64,000 nucleotides of DNA from Salivita marina (GCA_038144425.1 JAYQNS010000002.1:620001-684000), one strand, 5' to 3'; positions 8,180 to 17,048 are shown, numbered from the stretch's first letter. Translations and numbers: made by a program. Notes: generated by a model not told the origin, from the letters alone.

Positions 8180-10651
8180 ATGCACGAAGCCGGCGTGTGG
8201 TCGACAGTTCTTGGCTTAGCAAGCCTCCTTGCTCTTGCGGTGCTCATGGTCCCCGTGGCCCGGCGCCTTGCCTTTCCCTTTACCGTGCTGCTGGCATTGG
8301 TGGGGATCGGGCTTGGGGTGGGGGCCCACAGCCTAGAAGCCCTTCACCTTCCCGGGGTGACGGATTTCTTTCAAGCCCTTCATCGCTTGGAAATCACCGC
8401 CGACGCGGTGCTCTTTGTTTTTCTCCCGGTCTTGGTTTTTGAGGCCGCCCTCGCCATGAATGTGCGCCGTCTTCTAGAAGATCTCGCGCCGATTGTGTTC
8501 TTGGCGGTGTTTGGGCTGCTCCTGTCCACCGTGCTTATTGGCGCAAGCCTTTCTGCCGTTTCCGGGATGGGGCTCGTGGCGTGCCTTATGCTCGGGGCGA
8601 TATGTTCGGCTACGGACCCCGTGGCGGTGGTGGCCATCTTTAAGGAGGTTGGTGCTCCGAAACGGCTGGCCATACTTGTTGAGGGAGAAAGCCTCTTTAA
8701 CGATGCCACGGCGATCGTGCTCTTTACCCTGCTCGCGGCGATTCTTACGGAGGGTTCAGCCCCGACCTTCGCTGCCGGGGTGCTGGATTTTCTCCGCGTA
8801 TTCCTCGGAGGCATCGCCGTAGGCCTGGTGCTGGGACGGGCCTTCGTCGCGGTGCTCGCACGCCTTGGCGGGGAGGCCCTGGCGGAGCGTAGTCTGACCG
8901 TGGCCCTGGCCTACCTCGCCTTCCTGCTGGGGGAACACTACCTTCACGTCTCCGGGGTCATGGCCGTGGTGACCGCGGCCCTGGTTGTGAGTGCTCGGGG
9001 CCCCAGCGTGCTATCGCCGGAGCACTGGCACGGGCTTCACGAAACCTGGGAGCAGCTTGGCTTCTGGGCCAATTCCCTGATCTTCCTTCTGGTGGGCCTG
9101 GCCGTGCCCGGGCTTCTGGCGAATTTCACTGGGGAGCAGGGGCTCTGGTTGGCCGTGCTGGTAGCGACGGCCCTTGGGGGGCGGGTGCTCATTATCTTTG
9201 GTTTGCTGCCCCTGCTTGGCAAGCTTCGCCTCGCCCAGCAGGTGTCCACCGCCTTTAAGTCGGTGATGTTCTGGGGCGGGCTTCGCGGGGCGGTCTCCCT
9301 CGCTCTTGCCCTGATTGTCTTGGAAGACAGCCGCTTCCCGCCGGAGGTGCAGCAGTTCATCGGTGTGCTGGTTACCGGTTTCGTCCTTTTCACCCTCTTT
9401 GTGAATGCGCCAACCGTTGGGCTTTTGATTCGCTTCTTTCGTCTCGATGCGCTCAGCTCGGAGGATCGGGCCCTTCGGGATCGCGCGCTTGCCGGGGCCC
9501 TGGAGGAGATTTCCCAGTCCGTAGAGGCCATCGCTTCGCGGCAGGCGACGGCACCGGAGATCGTGTCTACCGTTAGCGGGGCCTACCATCAGCGCGGCGA
9601 GGCCGCGGGTCAGCGCCTGGGCGCCGGAGAGGTGCTGTCGGAGGAGGCTTGGGTGCGCCTGGGCCTGGCCAATCTCGCAGCGCGGGAGCAGCGGGCCTAT
9701 ACCCAACAGTTTGAGGAGGGCTTCCTGGCCTCGCCGGTATACCGGGCGGTAACGCAGAAGCTCGAGGATCTCCAGGACGGGCTGCGGGGCCAGGGGCTCA
9801 TGGGATGGGAGCGGTCCCTCGCGACGAACCTGTCCTTCGACTGGCGCTTTCGCCTGGCCCTGGCCCTTCAGCGGCGCCTGGGCTGGCTAGGGCCCTTAAG
9901 CGCCCAGGTGCGGGATCGCTTCGAGCGCTTAGCCGCGACGGAGCTTGCGCTGACCGATGTACGGGATAGCAGTCTGCCCCGGTTCCAGGCGCTCATGCCT
10001 GCCGCTGCGGCGGGGGCGCTAGAAGCCGCTTTTGAGGCCCGGGCCCAGGCCGTGGGGGAGGCCTTAGCGGGGCTGCGCGGTCAGTATCCGGACTATGCGG
10101 CGCACCTGGCGCAGCGCTTTCTGGAACGAGGTGCCCTTCGCCTTGAGGGGCAGCGCTATCACGCCATGCTCCGGGACGGTGTGCTCACGCCGGAGGCGCA
10201 CCGTGATTTGTGCGCGACCCTCCAGGCGGAGGAGGCGGCGCTTGATCAGCTTCCCTTGGACCTGGGGCTGGACCCCAAGCGCTTGCTCGCGAAGGTGAGC
10301 ATGTTTGCCCATTTGTCTGAGGCCCAGCTGGCGCGGCTTGCGGAGGCCCTGCGGCCCCGCCTCGTGCTGCCCGAGGAGGCGGTGGTGACAGCCGGGGAGG
10401 CGGGGCACAGCATGTTCTTTATCTCAAGCGGTGCCCTCCGGGTTCTGACGGAGGAAGGCCCCGTGCTCCTGGGCTCGGGGGATTTCTTCGGGGAGCTGGC
10501 CCTGCTCGATAGCCAGCCCCGTAACGCCACGGTGGTGGCCGCGGGTTTCGCGGATCTTCTCGAGCTTGACGCGGAACCCTTCACCGCCGTGCTGGCGGAG
10601 GATGAAACGCTTCGCGCCGCCGTGGAAGCCGCTGCCGCCGCTAGGCGCTAG
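8180..10651 (+). CDS. Na+/H+ antiporter (CPA1, NhaP-like) with C-terminal cNMP-binding domain
   Basis: 823 residues from the ATG at 8180, which has GGGAGGGG upstream and opens at the first membrane helix; an upstream in-frame ATG at 8135 lacks this. Twelve or so membrane helices occupy about 10-410, with the CPA1 signatures ATDPVA and EGESLFNDATA that carry the ion-binding aspartates. A long cytoplasmic helical region follows. Residues about 705-815 form a cNMP-binding domain (GHSMFFISSGALRV, GDFFGELALL, RNATVVA). It probably exchanges Na+ or K+ for protons under nucleotide control. The end overlaps the convergent aminotransferase gene by CTAG. Confidence 0.9.
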   Translation: MHEAGVWSTVLGLASLLALAVLMVPVARRLAFPFTVLLALVGIGLGVGAHSLEALHLPGVTDFFQALHRLEITADAVLFVFLPVLVFEAALAMNVRRLLEDLAPIVFLAVFGLLLSTVLIGASLSAVSGMGLVACLMLGAICSATDPVAVVAIFKEVGAPKRLAILVEGESLFNDATAIVLFTLLAAILTEGSAPTFAAGVLDFLRVFLGGIAVGLVLGRAFVAVLARLGGEALAERSLTVALAYLAFLLGEHYLHVSGVMAVVTAALVVSARGPSVLSPEHWHGLHETWEQLGFWANSLIFLLVGLAVPGLLANFTGEQGLWLAVLVATALGGRVLIIFGLLPLLGKLRLAQQVSTAFKSVMFWGGLRGAVSLALALIVLEDSRFPPEVQQFIGVLVTGFVLFTLFVNAPTVGLLIRFFRLDALSSEDRALRDRALAGALEEISQSVEAIASRQATAPEIVSTVSGAYHQRGEAAGQRLGAGEVLSEEAWVRLGLANLAAREQRAYTQQFEEGFLASPVYRAVTQKLEDLQDGLRGQGLMGWERSLATNLSFDWRFRLALALQRRLGWLGPLSAQVRDRFERLAATELALTDVRDSSLPRFQALMPAAAAGALEAAFEARAQAVGEALAGLRGQYPDYAAHLAQRFLERGALRLEGQRYHAMLRDGVLTPEAHRDLCATLQAEEAALDQLPLDLGLDPKRLLAKVSMFAHLSEAQLARLAEALRPRLVLPEEAVVTAGEAGHSMFFISSGALRVLTEEGPVLLGSGDFFGELALLDSQPRNATVVAAGFADLLELDAEPFTAVLAEDETLRAAVEAAAAARR

Positions 10652-11808
10652 GCGCTTGGCCGCCGGCCATTGCCTGCGGCGGCCACCCCCGCGGTAAGGC
10701 GCTCGAGACCCTCCGCGAGCATGGCCGGGCTGCACCCAAAGTTCAGGCGAAGGAAGTTCCCATCCCCAAAGGGCTCCCCCGGGGAGAGGCCCAAGCCGTG
10801 GCTCTCGAAATGGGCCAGAGGATCGGTGAGCTCCAGTGCGCGCACATCGAGCCAGGCCAGGCAGGTGGCCTCCACCGGAGTGGTCTCGACCCCAGGAAGA
10901 GCAGCGACGGCGGCTTGCATCTGTGTATGGTTTTCCCGAAGCCGGGCAAGAAGCCCCTGGCGCCAGGGCTCTCCGTGACGATAGGCGGCCTCGGCTGCGG
11001 CGTAGGCCAGAGGGCCGACGCTGGGCACGAGGCCGCTCTGGGCTTCCCGGAAGCGGCGCCGGAGCGTGGGTGAAGGAATGATCGCGAAGGCGCAGGGAAG
11101 GCCCGGGATATTGAAGGTCTTCGTCGGCGCCATAAGGGTGATGGTGCGTGCCGCCAGGGCGTCGCTTAGCTGAGCAATGGGCTGATGGGTGCGCTCTTCC
11201 GTGAGCAAAAGCTCGGCATGGATTTCGTCACTGCAAAGCAGCAGGTCATGGCGTTCAGCGAAGGCTCCCAACGCTTCAAGTTCCTCAGAGCGATACACCC
11301 GCCCCGTGGGGTTCTGGGGATTGCATAATAGAAAGAGACGGGTGGCCGGGGTGACCGCGGCCTCGAGCGCGTCGAAGTCCATGACCCATTCGCTCCCGTC
11401 TCGTACCAGAGGCACTTCGATGCGCTGCCGGCCGCCGTTTTCCGGGGCGGCGAAGAAGGGGTAGTAGACCGGGGTTGTCATCATGACGTGATCCCCGGGC
11501 GCGCCGGCGCAGCGACAGGCGAGGTTGAAACCTGGAACAACGCCCGGGAGCCAGACGATCCAGCTCGGATCCGCGGCCCAGCCATAGCGCGTTTGAAGGA
11601 AGGCAAGGGTGGCCTCCGTTAGCGACTCCGGCACGGTGGTATAGCCGAGAATGCCGTGGTCCACGCGGCGGTGAAGCGCTTCGAGAATAGGCTCGGCGGT
11701 TTCAAATTCCATATCCGCGACCCAAAAGGGCAGGATGTCCGTCCCTGCGTATTTTTCCCACTTTGTGGCGGCGGTGCCGCGTCGTTCGCGCCGGTTAGTG
11801 AAATCCAT
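10648..11808 (-). CDS. patB: PatB/MalY-type PLP-dependent C-S lyase (cystathionine beta-lyase-like aminotransferase fold)
   Basis: 386 residues, fold-type I PLP enzyme. Visible markers are the N-terminal PFWVADMEF typical of MalY/PatB, the NPQNPTGRV segment, SDEIHAEL with the cofactor aspartate, and the Schiff-base lysine in APTKTFNIPG. MalY/PatB proteins cleave cystathionine or related thioethers to homocysteine, pyruvate and ammonia. It is a single gene, convergent with the antiporter gene. The exact substrate (cystathionine, cysteine conjugates) cannot be told from sequence. Confidence 0.88.
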   Translation of the reverse strand: MDFTNRRERRGTAATKWEKYAGTDILPFWVADMEFETAEPILEALHRRVDHGILGYTTVPESLTEATLAFLQTRYGWAADPSWIVWLPGVVPGFNLACRCAGAPGDHVMMTTPVYYPFFAAPENGGRQRIEVPLVRDGSEWVMDFDALEAAVTPATRLFLLCNPQNPTGRVYRSEELEALGAFAERHDLLLCSDEIHAELLLTEERTHQPIAQLSDALAARTITLMAPTKTFNIPGLPCAFAIIPSPTLRRRFREAQSGLVPSVGPLAYAAAEAAYRHGEPWRQGLLARLRENHTQMQAAVAALPGVETTPVEATCLAWLDVRALELTDPLAHFESHGLGLSPGEPFGDGNFLRLNFGCSPAMLAEGLERLTAGVAAAGNGRRPSA

Positions 11809-11923
11809 GGGCTGCCTCTTAAGTTTTCCGACAATTGCAGTTGGTCTTTAGCGCAGGCCCCAAGGCGCGCTACACTGACTACGCTCGGGGGATTTGGCCC
11901 CGTTTCGACCGGAGATCCTCGCC

Positions 11924-12259
11924 ATGGACATTATGGACACGCTGCGCGAACAGGTCGCCAGTAATCCCATTATTCTTTACATGAAGGGGTCGCCCCAGGC
12001 GCCTCAGTGCGGCTTCAGCGCCCAAACGGTGCAGGCCCTCATGGCCTGCGGCCAGCCCTTCGCTTATGTGGACGTGCTGTCCCACCCTGAGGTCCGGGCA
12101 AACCTGCCCAAGCTTGGGGATTGGCCCACCTTTCCCCAACTTTGGGTGCAAGGGGAGCTCGTGGGCGGCTGCGATATCGTCACGGAAATGTACAGCAGCG
12201 GCGAGCTCAAGCCGTTGGTGGAGGCGGCAGCCCCGGCGGGGGAGGACGGGGCGGCGTAG
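11924..12259 (+). CDS. grxD: Monothiol glutaredoxin, Grx4/GrxD family
   Basis: 111 residues. The ATG at 11924 is preferred over the in-frame ATG at 11894 because GGAG lies 9 bases upstream and the product then matches the family start. The monothiol active-site motif CGFS is present, followed by the conserved WPTFPQLWVQGELVGGCDI segment that binds glutathione and the iron-sulfur cluster. These proteins hold a bridging [2Fe-2S] cluster and take part in Fe-S delivery. Its position next to bfr and bfd matches the Pseudomonas order. A strong terminator follows. Confidence 0.95.
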   Translation: MDIMDTLREQVASNPIILYMKGSPQAPQCGFSAQTVQALMACGQPFAYVDVLSHPEVRANLPKLGDWPTFPQLWVQGELVGGCDIVTEMYSSGELKPLVEAAAPAGEDGAA

Positions 12260-12276
12260 CCCCCGGTCCGATGAAG

Positions 12277-12303
12277 AAAAACCCGGCTTCGGCCGGGTTT
12301 TTT
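12277..12303 (+). terminator. Rho-independent terminator between grxD and bfr
   Basis: The sequence has a GC stem ACCCGGC / GCCGGGT around a TTCG loop, preceded by an A run and followed by six T. The A run makes it usable from both strands, so it can end grxD on the plus strand and bfr on the minus strand. Confidence 0.9.
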
Positions 12304-12336
12304 GTGCCTGAGGAAAGGTCCTAGCTGCGTCTGCCC

Positions 12337-12798
12337 TTAGCGGGCAGACTGGAGGAAGTTCGCTTCTCCAAGACTGCTCAGCAACTTCAGCTGGGTTTCT
12401 AGCCAATCGAGGTGCTCTTCTTCCGCTTCAAGGATGCTCGCCAGGAGGTCCCGGGAGACATAGTCCCGCACCGCCTCGCAGTGAGCGATGCCGTCCCGAA
12501 GATCGGGGATGGCTTGGTGCTCCAGGGCGACGTCTGCTTCGAGCATTTCTTTCACCGTCTCCCCGATGCGCAGCCGGCCGAGGTCCTGCAAGTTGGGCAC
12601 CCCTTCGAGGAAGAGAATACGTTGCGTGAGTTGATCGGCGTGCTTCATCTCGTCGATGGACTCTTCGTATTCCTTCGCGGCCAGCTGTTCGAAGCCCCAG
12701 TCCTTGAGCATGCGGGAATGGAGGAAGTATTGGTTGATGGCCACGAGTTCGTTGTAGAGCGCTTTATTTAAAAAGCGGAGAACCTCTGCGTCGCCTTT
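12337..12798 (-). CDS. bfr: Bacterioferritin
   Basis: 153 residues from the ATG at 12798, which follows AAGGAG. The four-helix ferritin fold is clear: NELVAINQYFLHSRM, EESIDEMKHAD (ferroxidase Glu/His and the haem-ligand Met near residue 52), RILFLEGVPNLQDL, and ILEAEEEHLDWLE in the last helix. Length matches E. coli Bfr (158). It stores iron as a 24-mer mineral shell. It lies downstream of bfd on the same strand with 167 bases between, including a GATAAT-rich Fur-like region. Confidence 0.96.
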   Translation of the reverse strand, partial: KGDAEVLRFLNKALYNELVAINQYFLHSRMLKDWGFEQLAAKEYEESIDEMKHADQLTQRILFLEGVPNLQDLGRLRIGETVKEMLEADVALEHQAIPDLRDGIAHCEAVRDYVSRDLLASILEAEEEHLDWLETQLKLLSSLGEANFLQSAR

Positions 12799-12910
12799 CA
12801 TGGGCGGCTCCTTAGCGGTGCGTTGCCCCAAGAGTTAGGGCCAGCAGTTAGCGAGAGCGCCAGTCTGCCTTAGCCCAAGATTCGCTTCAAGTGTTTGTTT
12901 TTTAAAGGGA

Positions 12911-12937
12911 AATGATAATAGAAGAGGTAATGATAAG
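12911..12937 (-). promoter_or_regulatory. Possible Fur-binding region upstream of bfr
   Basis: Two copies of AATGATAA(T/G) start at 12911 and 12929 in an otherwise GC-rich genome, directly upstream of bfr on its strand. Fur sites are built from NAT(A/T)AT-like hexamers. The spacing is not that of the classical 19-base palindrome, so this is a moderate call. Confidence 0.4.
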
Positions 12938-12965
12938 GCTTCGTATTTGCGTCCCCCGGGGACGC

Positions 12966-13178
12966 CTAGGAGCGAAGCGGCGCTGCTTCGTAGGCTAGGA
13001 CGGCGCCCCGATGGGCCAGGGTTTCTTCCGCGAGAAGCGTACAGGTGTCATCCGCGCATTTACCGCAGCAGGTGGCGACCGCAAGCCGTTCCTGCAGAGC
13101 CTCGAAGCTCGCCGCCCCCTCGCGGATCGCTTCCCGAATGCGGCCTTCGCTTACGGCATTGCAGAGACAAACCAGCAT
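12966..13178 (-). CDS. bfd: Bacterioferritin-associated ferredoxin
   Basis: 70 residues with the four-cysteine [2Fe-2S] pattern of Bfd: CLC near the N-terminus and CCGKCADD in the middle. Bfd reduces the haem iron of bacterioferritin so that stored iron can be released. It precedes bfr on the same strand, and a good Fur-like box lies just upstream, consistent with induction under iron limitation. Confidence 0.92.
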   Translation of the reverse strand: MLVCLCNAVSEGRIREAIREGAASFEALQERLAVATCCGKCADDTCTLLAEETLAHRGAVLAYEAAPLRS

Positions 13179-13217
13179 GCACAGCTCCCATGGCTTTCCT
13201 AGGATAGCATGCCGGAA

Positions 13218-13232
13218 TGAGAACGATTGTCA
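13218..13232 (-). promoter_or_regulatory. Fur box upstream of bfd
   Basis: TGAGAACGATTGTCA on the plus strand matches the core Fur consensus TGATAATnATTATCA at 12 of 14 defined positions. It sits about 40 bases upstream of the bfd start and overlaps the last codon of rnt. Iron-dependent repression of bfd is expected from the family. Confidence 0.65.
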
Positions 13233-13895
13233 ATCGCGAATTTGATCCTGGGGCCAGCCCAGGGCGCCGTGCCAGCGATTGACGATGGCGCAAAACAGCT
13301 CCGCGGTCTTTTGCGCATCGTAAAGGGCGGAATGGGCAGCCCGGCTGTCAAAGGCGATTCCCGCCGCTTGGCAGGCTCGGGCGAGCACCGTTTGGCCATA
13401 GGCGAGACCCGCGAGGGTTACGGTGTCGAAGCTTGAGAAGGGGTGGAAGGGATTACGCTTTAGATCCTGACGGTGCGCCGCAGCCTGCATAAACCCATGG
13501 TCGAAATGAGCATTGTGGCCCACGAGTACGGCACGGGTGCAATCGCTTTGGCGCAGGGCCTGGCGGACCGCGCGGAACAGGGTGGTGAGGGCTTCCCGCT
13601 CCGGGACCGCGCCGCGGAGCGCGCTGAAGGGCTGAATCCCGGTGAAGTCCAGGGCGGCCTGTTCAATGTTGGCGCCCTCGAAAGGTTCCACGTGCAGGGT
13701 GAGCGCGTCGTCCTGCACCAACGTGCCGTCCTCCTCAATCCTCAAAAAAACCGCGGCGATCTCCAGAAGGGCGTCCGTGTCTTTATTGAACCCACCGGTT
13801 TCCACATCGATCACCACCGGGAGAAAGCCCCGGAAGCGGTCAGCGATGCGTGGCCCCGAGGAGATGAGGGGCTCTTCTTGCGAAGGTGCGTCCAT
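13230..13895 (-). CDS. rnt: Ribonuclease T
   Basis: 221 residues, DEDDh 3'-5' exonuclease: Asp/Glu in VIDVETGGF, Asp in HNAHFD and the HSALYDAQKT box supply the metal-binding and catalytic residues. RNase T trims the 3' ends of tRNA and other stable RNAs and turns over the tRNA CCA end. Its place upstream of bfd repeats the Pseudomonas arrangement, although the peroxiredoxin gene found between them there is absent. Confidence 0.95.
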   Translation of the reverse strand: MDAPSQEEPLISSGPRIADRFRGFLPVVIDVETGGFNKDTDALLEIAAVFLRIEEDGTLVQDDALTLHVEPFEGANIEQAALDFTGIQPFSALRGAVPEREALTTLFRAVRQALRQSDCTRAVLVGHNAHFDHGFMQAAAHRQDLKRNPFHPFSSFDTVTLAGLAYGQTVLARACQAAGIAFDSRAAHSALYDAQKTAELFCAIVNRWHGALGWPQDQIRD

Positions 13896-14052
13896 GAGGG
13901 CCGCGATCCCGACGGAAACAATGCCAGCACCTTATCACAGGCGCATCTTGGGATTGGGGCAGCCCCTTCCCAGTGGCTTTTCGGTACCATAGGCGCCCCG
14001 CCGCAAGGCACCGCCAGGGTTGGGGCAAATGCCCCTCAGCAAGGAGCACAAA

Positions 14053-15267
14053 GTGGTTAAGAAAGTCGTGCTGGCCTATTCCGGGGGCCTCGACACCTCG
14101 GTTATCTTGAAGTGGCTGCAAACGGAGTATGGCTGCGAGGTGGTCACCTTCACCGCGGACTATGGTCAAGGAGAAGAGGTGGAGCCGGCGCGGGCTAAGG
14201 CGCAAAACCTGGGTGCTAAGGAGATCTACATCGAAGATCTCCGGGAAGATTTCGTACGTGACTACGTATTCCCCATGTTCCGGGCCAACGCCCTTTATGA
14301 GGGCGAGTATCTCCTAGGAACCTCCATCGCCCGGCCGCTAATTTCTCGCCGGTTGGTCGAAATCGCCGCGGAGACCGGCGCCGACGCCATAGCTCACGGT
14401 GCCACGGGGAAGGGAAACGATCAGGTCCGCTTTGAGCTGAACGCCTACGCGCTGAATCCCGATATAAAGGTTATTGCCCCCTGGCGGGAGTGGGATCTGA
14501 ACTCCCGGGAGTCGCTCATGCGCTTCTGCGAACTTAATCAGATCCCTGTGGATCAGAAGAAGCTCGACAGCAAGCCTCCCTATTCCATGGATGCGAACCT
14601 GCTTCACATTTCCTACGAAGGCGGCGAGCTCGAAGATCCCTGGGTCGCGCCCCAAGAGGACATGTGGCGCATGACCACCTGCCCCGCAAAGGCGCCGGAT
14701 GTGCCGGAGGTGCTCACGATCCGCTTTGAAAAGGGCGATCCCGTCGCCATCAACGACGAAGCCCTAAGCCCCGCTGCACTTCTCACGCAGCTGAACGAGC
14801 TCGGCGGCGCCCATGGGGTGGGCCGGCTCGATATGGTTGAAAACCGCTACGTCGGCATGAAGTCCCGGGGCTGCTATGAAACCCCCGGGGGCACGATTCT
14901 GATCAAGGCGCATCGGGCTATGGAGTCCATCACCCTCGATCGGGAGGTGGCCCACCTGAAAGACAGTCTTATGCCGCGCTACGCGGAGCTCATCTACAAC
15001 GGCTATTGGTTTGCTCCGGAGCGGGAGTGCCTCCAGGCGCTCATCGATGCGTCCCAGGCAACGGTGAACGGGGAAGTACGCCTCGAGCTCTACAAGGGCC
15101 AGGTGCGGATTCTCGGGCGCCGCAGCGAGTCCGATAGCCTCTACGACGAAGCGGTGGTCACCTTTGAGGATGACGCGGGCGCATACGATCAGAAAGATGC
15201 GGCGGGTTTCATTCGCCTGAACAGCCTCCGCCTGCGCACCCGCGCAGCACGTTACGGCGCGAAGTAA
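14053..15267 (+). CDS. argG: Argininosuccinate synthase
   Basis: 404 residues from a GTG at 14053, chosen because AAGGAG lies 8 bases upstream and the product then begins VKKVVLAYSGGLDTSV as in the family; the in-frame ATG upstream would add 11 unrelated residues. The SGGLDTS ATP-pyrophosphatase loop, the HGATGKGNDQVRFE segment and the C-terminal region are all present. It joins citrulline and aspartate, using ATP, in arginine synthesis. Full length, no defect seen. Confidence 0.97.
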   Translation: MVKKVVLAYSGGLDTSVILKWLQTEYGCEVVTFTADYGQGEEVEPARAKAQNLGAKEIYIEDLREDFVRDYVFPMFRANALYEGEYLLGTSIARPLISRRLVEIAAETGADAIAHGATGKGNDQVRFELNAYALNPDIKVIAPWREWDLNSRESLMRFCELNQIPVDQKKLDSKPPYSMDANLLHISYEGGELEDPWVAPQEDMWRMTTCPAKAPDVPEVLTIRFEKGDPVAINDEALSPAALLTQLNELGGAHGVGRLDMVENRYVGMKSRGCYETPGGTILIKAHRAMESITLDREVAHLKDSLMPRYAELIYNGYWFAPERECLQALIDASQATVNGEVRLELYKGQVRILGRRSESDSLYDEAVVTFEDDAGAYDQKDAAGFIRLNSLRLRTRAARYGAK

Positions 15268-15291
15268 AAGCGACCCTCCCGGCGGGGCGCC

Positions 15292-15951
15292 CTAGGGCGC
15301 TTCGCCGGTGTCCTCCGCCGCCGCAAAGCGGCCCTTAAATTCGCACAGATCAAACAGCACGCAGGCCCCGCAGCGGGGCTTGCGTGCGGTGCAGACGTAA
15401 CGTCCGTGCAGGATCAGCAGGTGATGAGCATCCTTAAGGTAGGCTTTAGGGATGTGCCTGAGTAGGCCGTCCTCCACGGCCCGCACGGTCTTTCCCTTGG
15501 CCAGGGGAATGCGGTTTGCCAAGCGGAAAATGTGCGTATCAACTGCGAGGGTCGGTTCTCCGAAGGCCGTGTTGAGCACCACGTTAGCGGTTTTCCGACC
15601 CACCCCGGGGAGCGCTTCTAGGGCTTTGCGATCCCGCGGCACCTCGCCCCCGTAGTCCTTCAGAAGAATCTCGCAGGTCGCCACCACGTTTTTGGCCTTG
15701 CTGTTGAAGAGTCCGATATGGCGAATATGACGGCTGACCCCCTCTATGCCGAGCTTCGCCACGGCTGTCGGGTCCGGGGCCTCTGGGAATAGGGTGCGCG
15801 TCCCCTTGTTCACGCTCACGTCCGTGGCTTGCGCAGACAAAATGACGGCGATCAGCAGCTGGAAGGGCGTGTCGTAGAGAAGCTCCGTGGTGGGCTCGGG
15901 GATGGCTTCCTGGAGCCGAGCAAAGATGGCTTCGCGCTTGGCTTTGTTCAT
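15292..15951 (-). CDS. nth: Endonuclease III (DNA glycosylase/AP lyase)
   Basis: 219 residues from the ATG at 15951. It has the helix-hairpin-helix LPGVGRKTANVVL with the catalytic Lys, the catalytic Asp in LAVDTHIFRLANR, and the C-terminal [4Fe-4S] loop C-x6-C-x2-C-x5-C. It removes oxidised pyrimidines from DNA. It is the last gene of the metG-rnf operon, 46 bases after rnfE, the same order as in E. coli and Pseudomonas. Confidence 0.97.
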   Translation of the reverse strand: MNKAKREAIFARLQEAIPEPTTELLYDTPFQLLIAVILSAQATDVSVNKGTRTLFPEAPDPTAVAKLGIEGVSRHIRHIGLFNSKAKNVVATCEILLKDYGGEVPRDRKALEALPGVGRKTANVVLNTAFGEPTLAVDTHIFRLANRIPLAKGKTVRAVEDGLLRHIPKAYLKDAHHLLILHGRYVCTARKPRCGACVLFDLCEFKGRFAAAEDTGEAP

Positions 15952-15997
15952 TTTACCGGTCCTGTCACTCGAACCCGTCGCGCGGCAACCTTCTCCG

Positions 15998-16546
15998 CTA
16001 GGGCGTCCTGGGAGGGGGAGGGCTGGTCGGGCGATCGCCAAAGCTTGCAAGGAGGGCAATGCTGATGAGCGCCCCCGTGCTGCTCTGGAGGAAGGGGAGC
16101 AGGGGCGGGGAGGCGCTTTCCCAGAGCGGGCCGAGGGGCGAGCCGGCCCCCAAGGTGCCCGCGCCTAGGCCTTCGCGCAGCGCGGCGACGGCCCCCCAGG
16201 CGATAAGCCAGGGGGCGCTAGCAGGACCGAGCATTGGCGTTCCGGATTCCCTAGGGAGGGCGATAAGGCTTGCACTGAGCGCCCCCAGTAGGAGCAGAGC
16301 CGCGGGTGGGGGAAAGAGCCCCAGGGCCTCGGCGCTAAGCTGGGCGAGGCCCCCCACAGCGGTGCCCAGAGCCAGAAGAGCGATGGCCGGGGCCAGGCCC
16401 GGACCCAGGCGGCGATGTAGCGGCGCAAGGACTCTGAGGAGGAGCCCGAGGAGCAGGCTGAGGATCACTGCGTCAAGGAGCCGGGCACTACCCAGCAGCA
16501 TTGGGGGTAGCCAGAAGAGGGCGGCTGGCAGGGGCGTTCTAAGCAT
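15998..16546 (-). CDS. rnfE: RnfE-like membrane subunit, divergent and cysteine-free
   Basis: About 182 residues, nearly all hydrophobic. Identity rests on position (last rnf gene before nth) and on the segment ALREGLGAGTLGAG...LQSSTGALISIALL, which lines up with the end of RsxE. E. coli RsxE is 231 residues. No cysteine occurs anywhere, although RnfE normally supplies cysteines to a membrane [2Fe-2S] centre shared with RnfA. The ATG at 16546 overlaps the restored rnfG stop (TGATG), so translation is coupled. Whether the protein works in electron transfer is open. Confidence 0.65.
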   Translation of the reverse strand: MLRTPLPAALFWLPPMLLGSARLLDAVILSLLLGLLLRVLAPLHRRLGPGLAPAIALLALGTAVGGLAQLSAEALGLFPPPAALLLLGALSASLIALPRESGTPMLGPASAPWLIAWGAVAALREGLGAGTLGAGSPLGPLWESASPPLLPFLQSSTGALISIALLASFGDRPTSPPPPRTP

Positions 16547-17048
16547 CACGGGGTCCCCTGGCAGCGGGTCAGGAGGGCGCTGCCTTCCAGCCTAAAGAGC
16601 GCGCGGCCTCGGGCCTGCGCAGCCCCCAGGGCGCGGGCGGTGATCGTCGCCCCGGTCCAGCCATCAAGGCGGGCAAGCTCGCCCCGGGGGCGGAGATAGC
16701 GCCCGCCATAGCGGGGGTTTCCTGATGCGCTAGCACGCGATGGGCCTCGCTGTCGGGTTTGCTATCAAAGCGCGAGAGCAGCGTGAAGGGCCCGCCCCAA
16801 CCTTCCCCTTCCGAAGTGATCAGGAGCGCCGGCGTCGGGGTGCAGCGCAGGACTGCGGTGCGCACCCCGGGCGCCTGGAGGGTCACGGGCGTGAGGGCCT
16901 CGGTGCCAGCGAGGGCGCGGAGGGGCGCATCGTCACGCCAGCGCGCCCAGGCCTTGCGGGCAGGCTCCGTTGCTTTCCCTAGGCCTTCCAAAGCGAGGGC
17001 GCTCCCGAGAAATAATGTAAGCAGCAGAAGTGTGGCGGATCTAGACAC
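16546..17048 (-). pseudogene. rnfG: rnfG, flavin-binding subunit, interrupted by a single-base frameshift
   Basis: The gene starts at a GTG (17048) overlapping the rnfD stop and opens with a membrane anchor. It reads on to HQETP, the conserved His-Glu-Thr-Pro stretch of RnfG. There the frame breaks in a five-C run (sense strand; 16713-16717). One extra C would continue into RYGGRYL and then DGWTGATITARAL, which holds the threonine that takes covalent FMN, ending at a TGA that overlaps the rnfE start. As read, the frame runs to a stop at 16569 and lacks the FMN site. The restored product would be about 168 residues, short for RnfG (E. coli 206). Confidence 0.8.

Noticed and set aside
16713..16717. 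Programmed -1 frameshifting to make two forms of RnfG
   Set aside because: The run lacks a proper slippery heptamer in frame and four other genes show the same kind of break, so an error is more likely.
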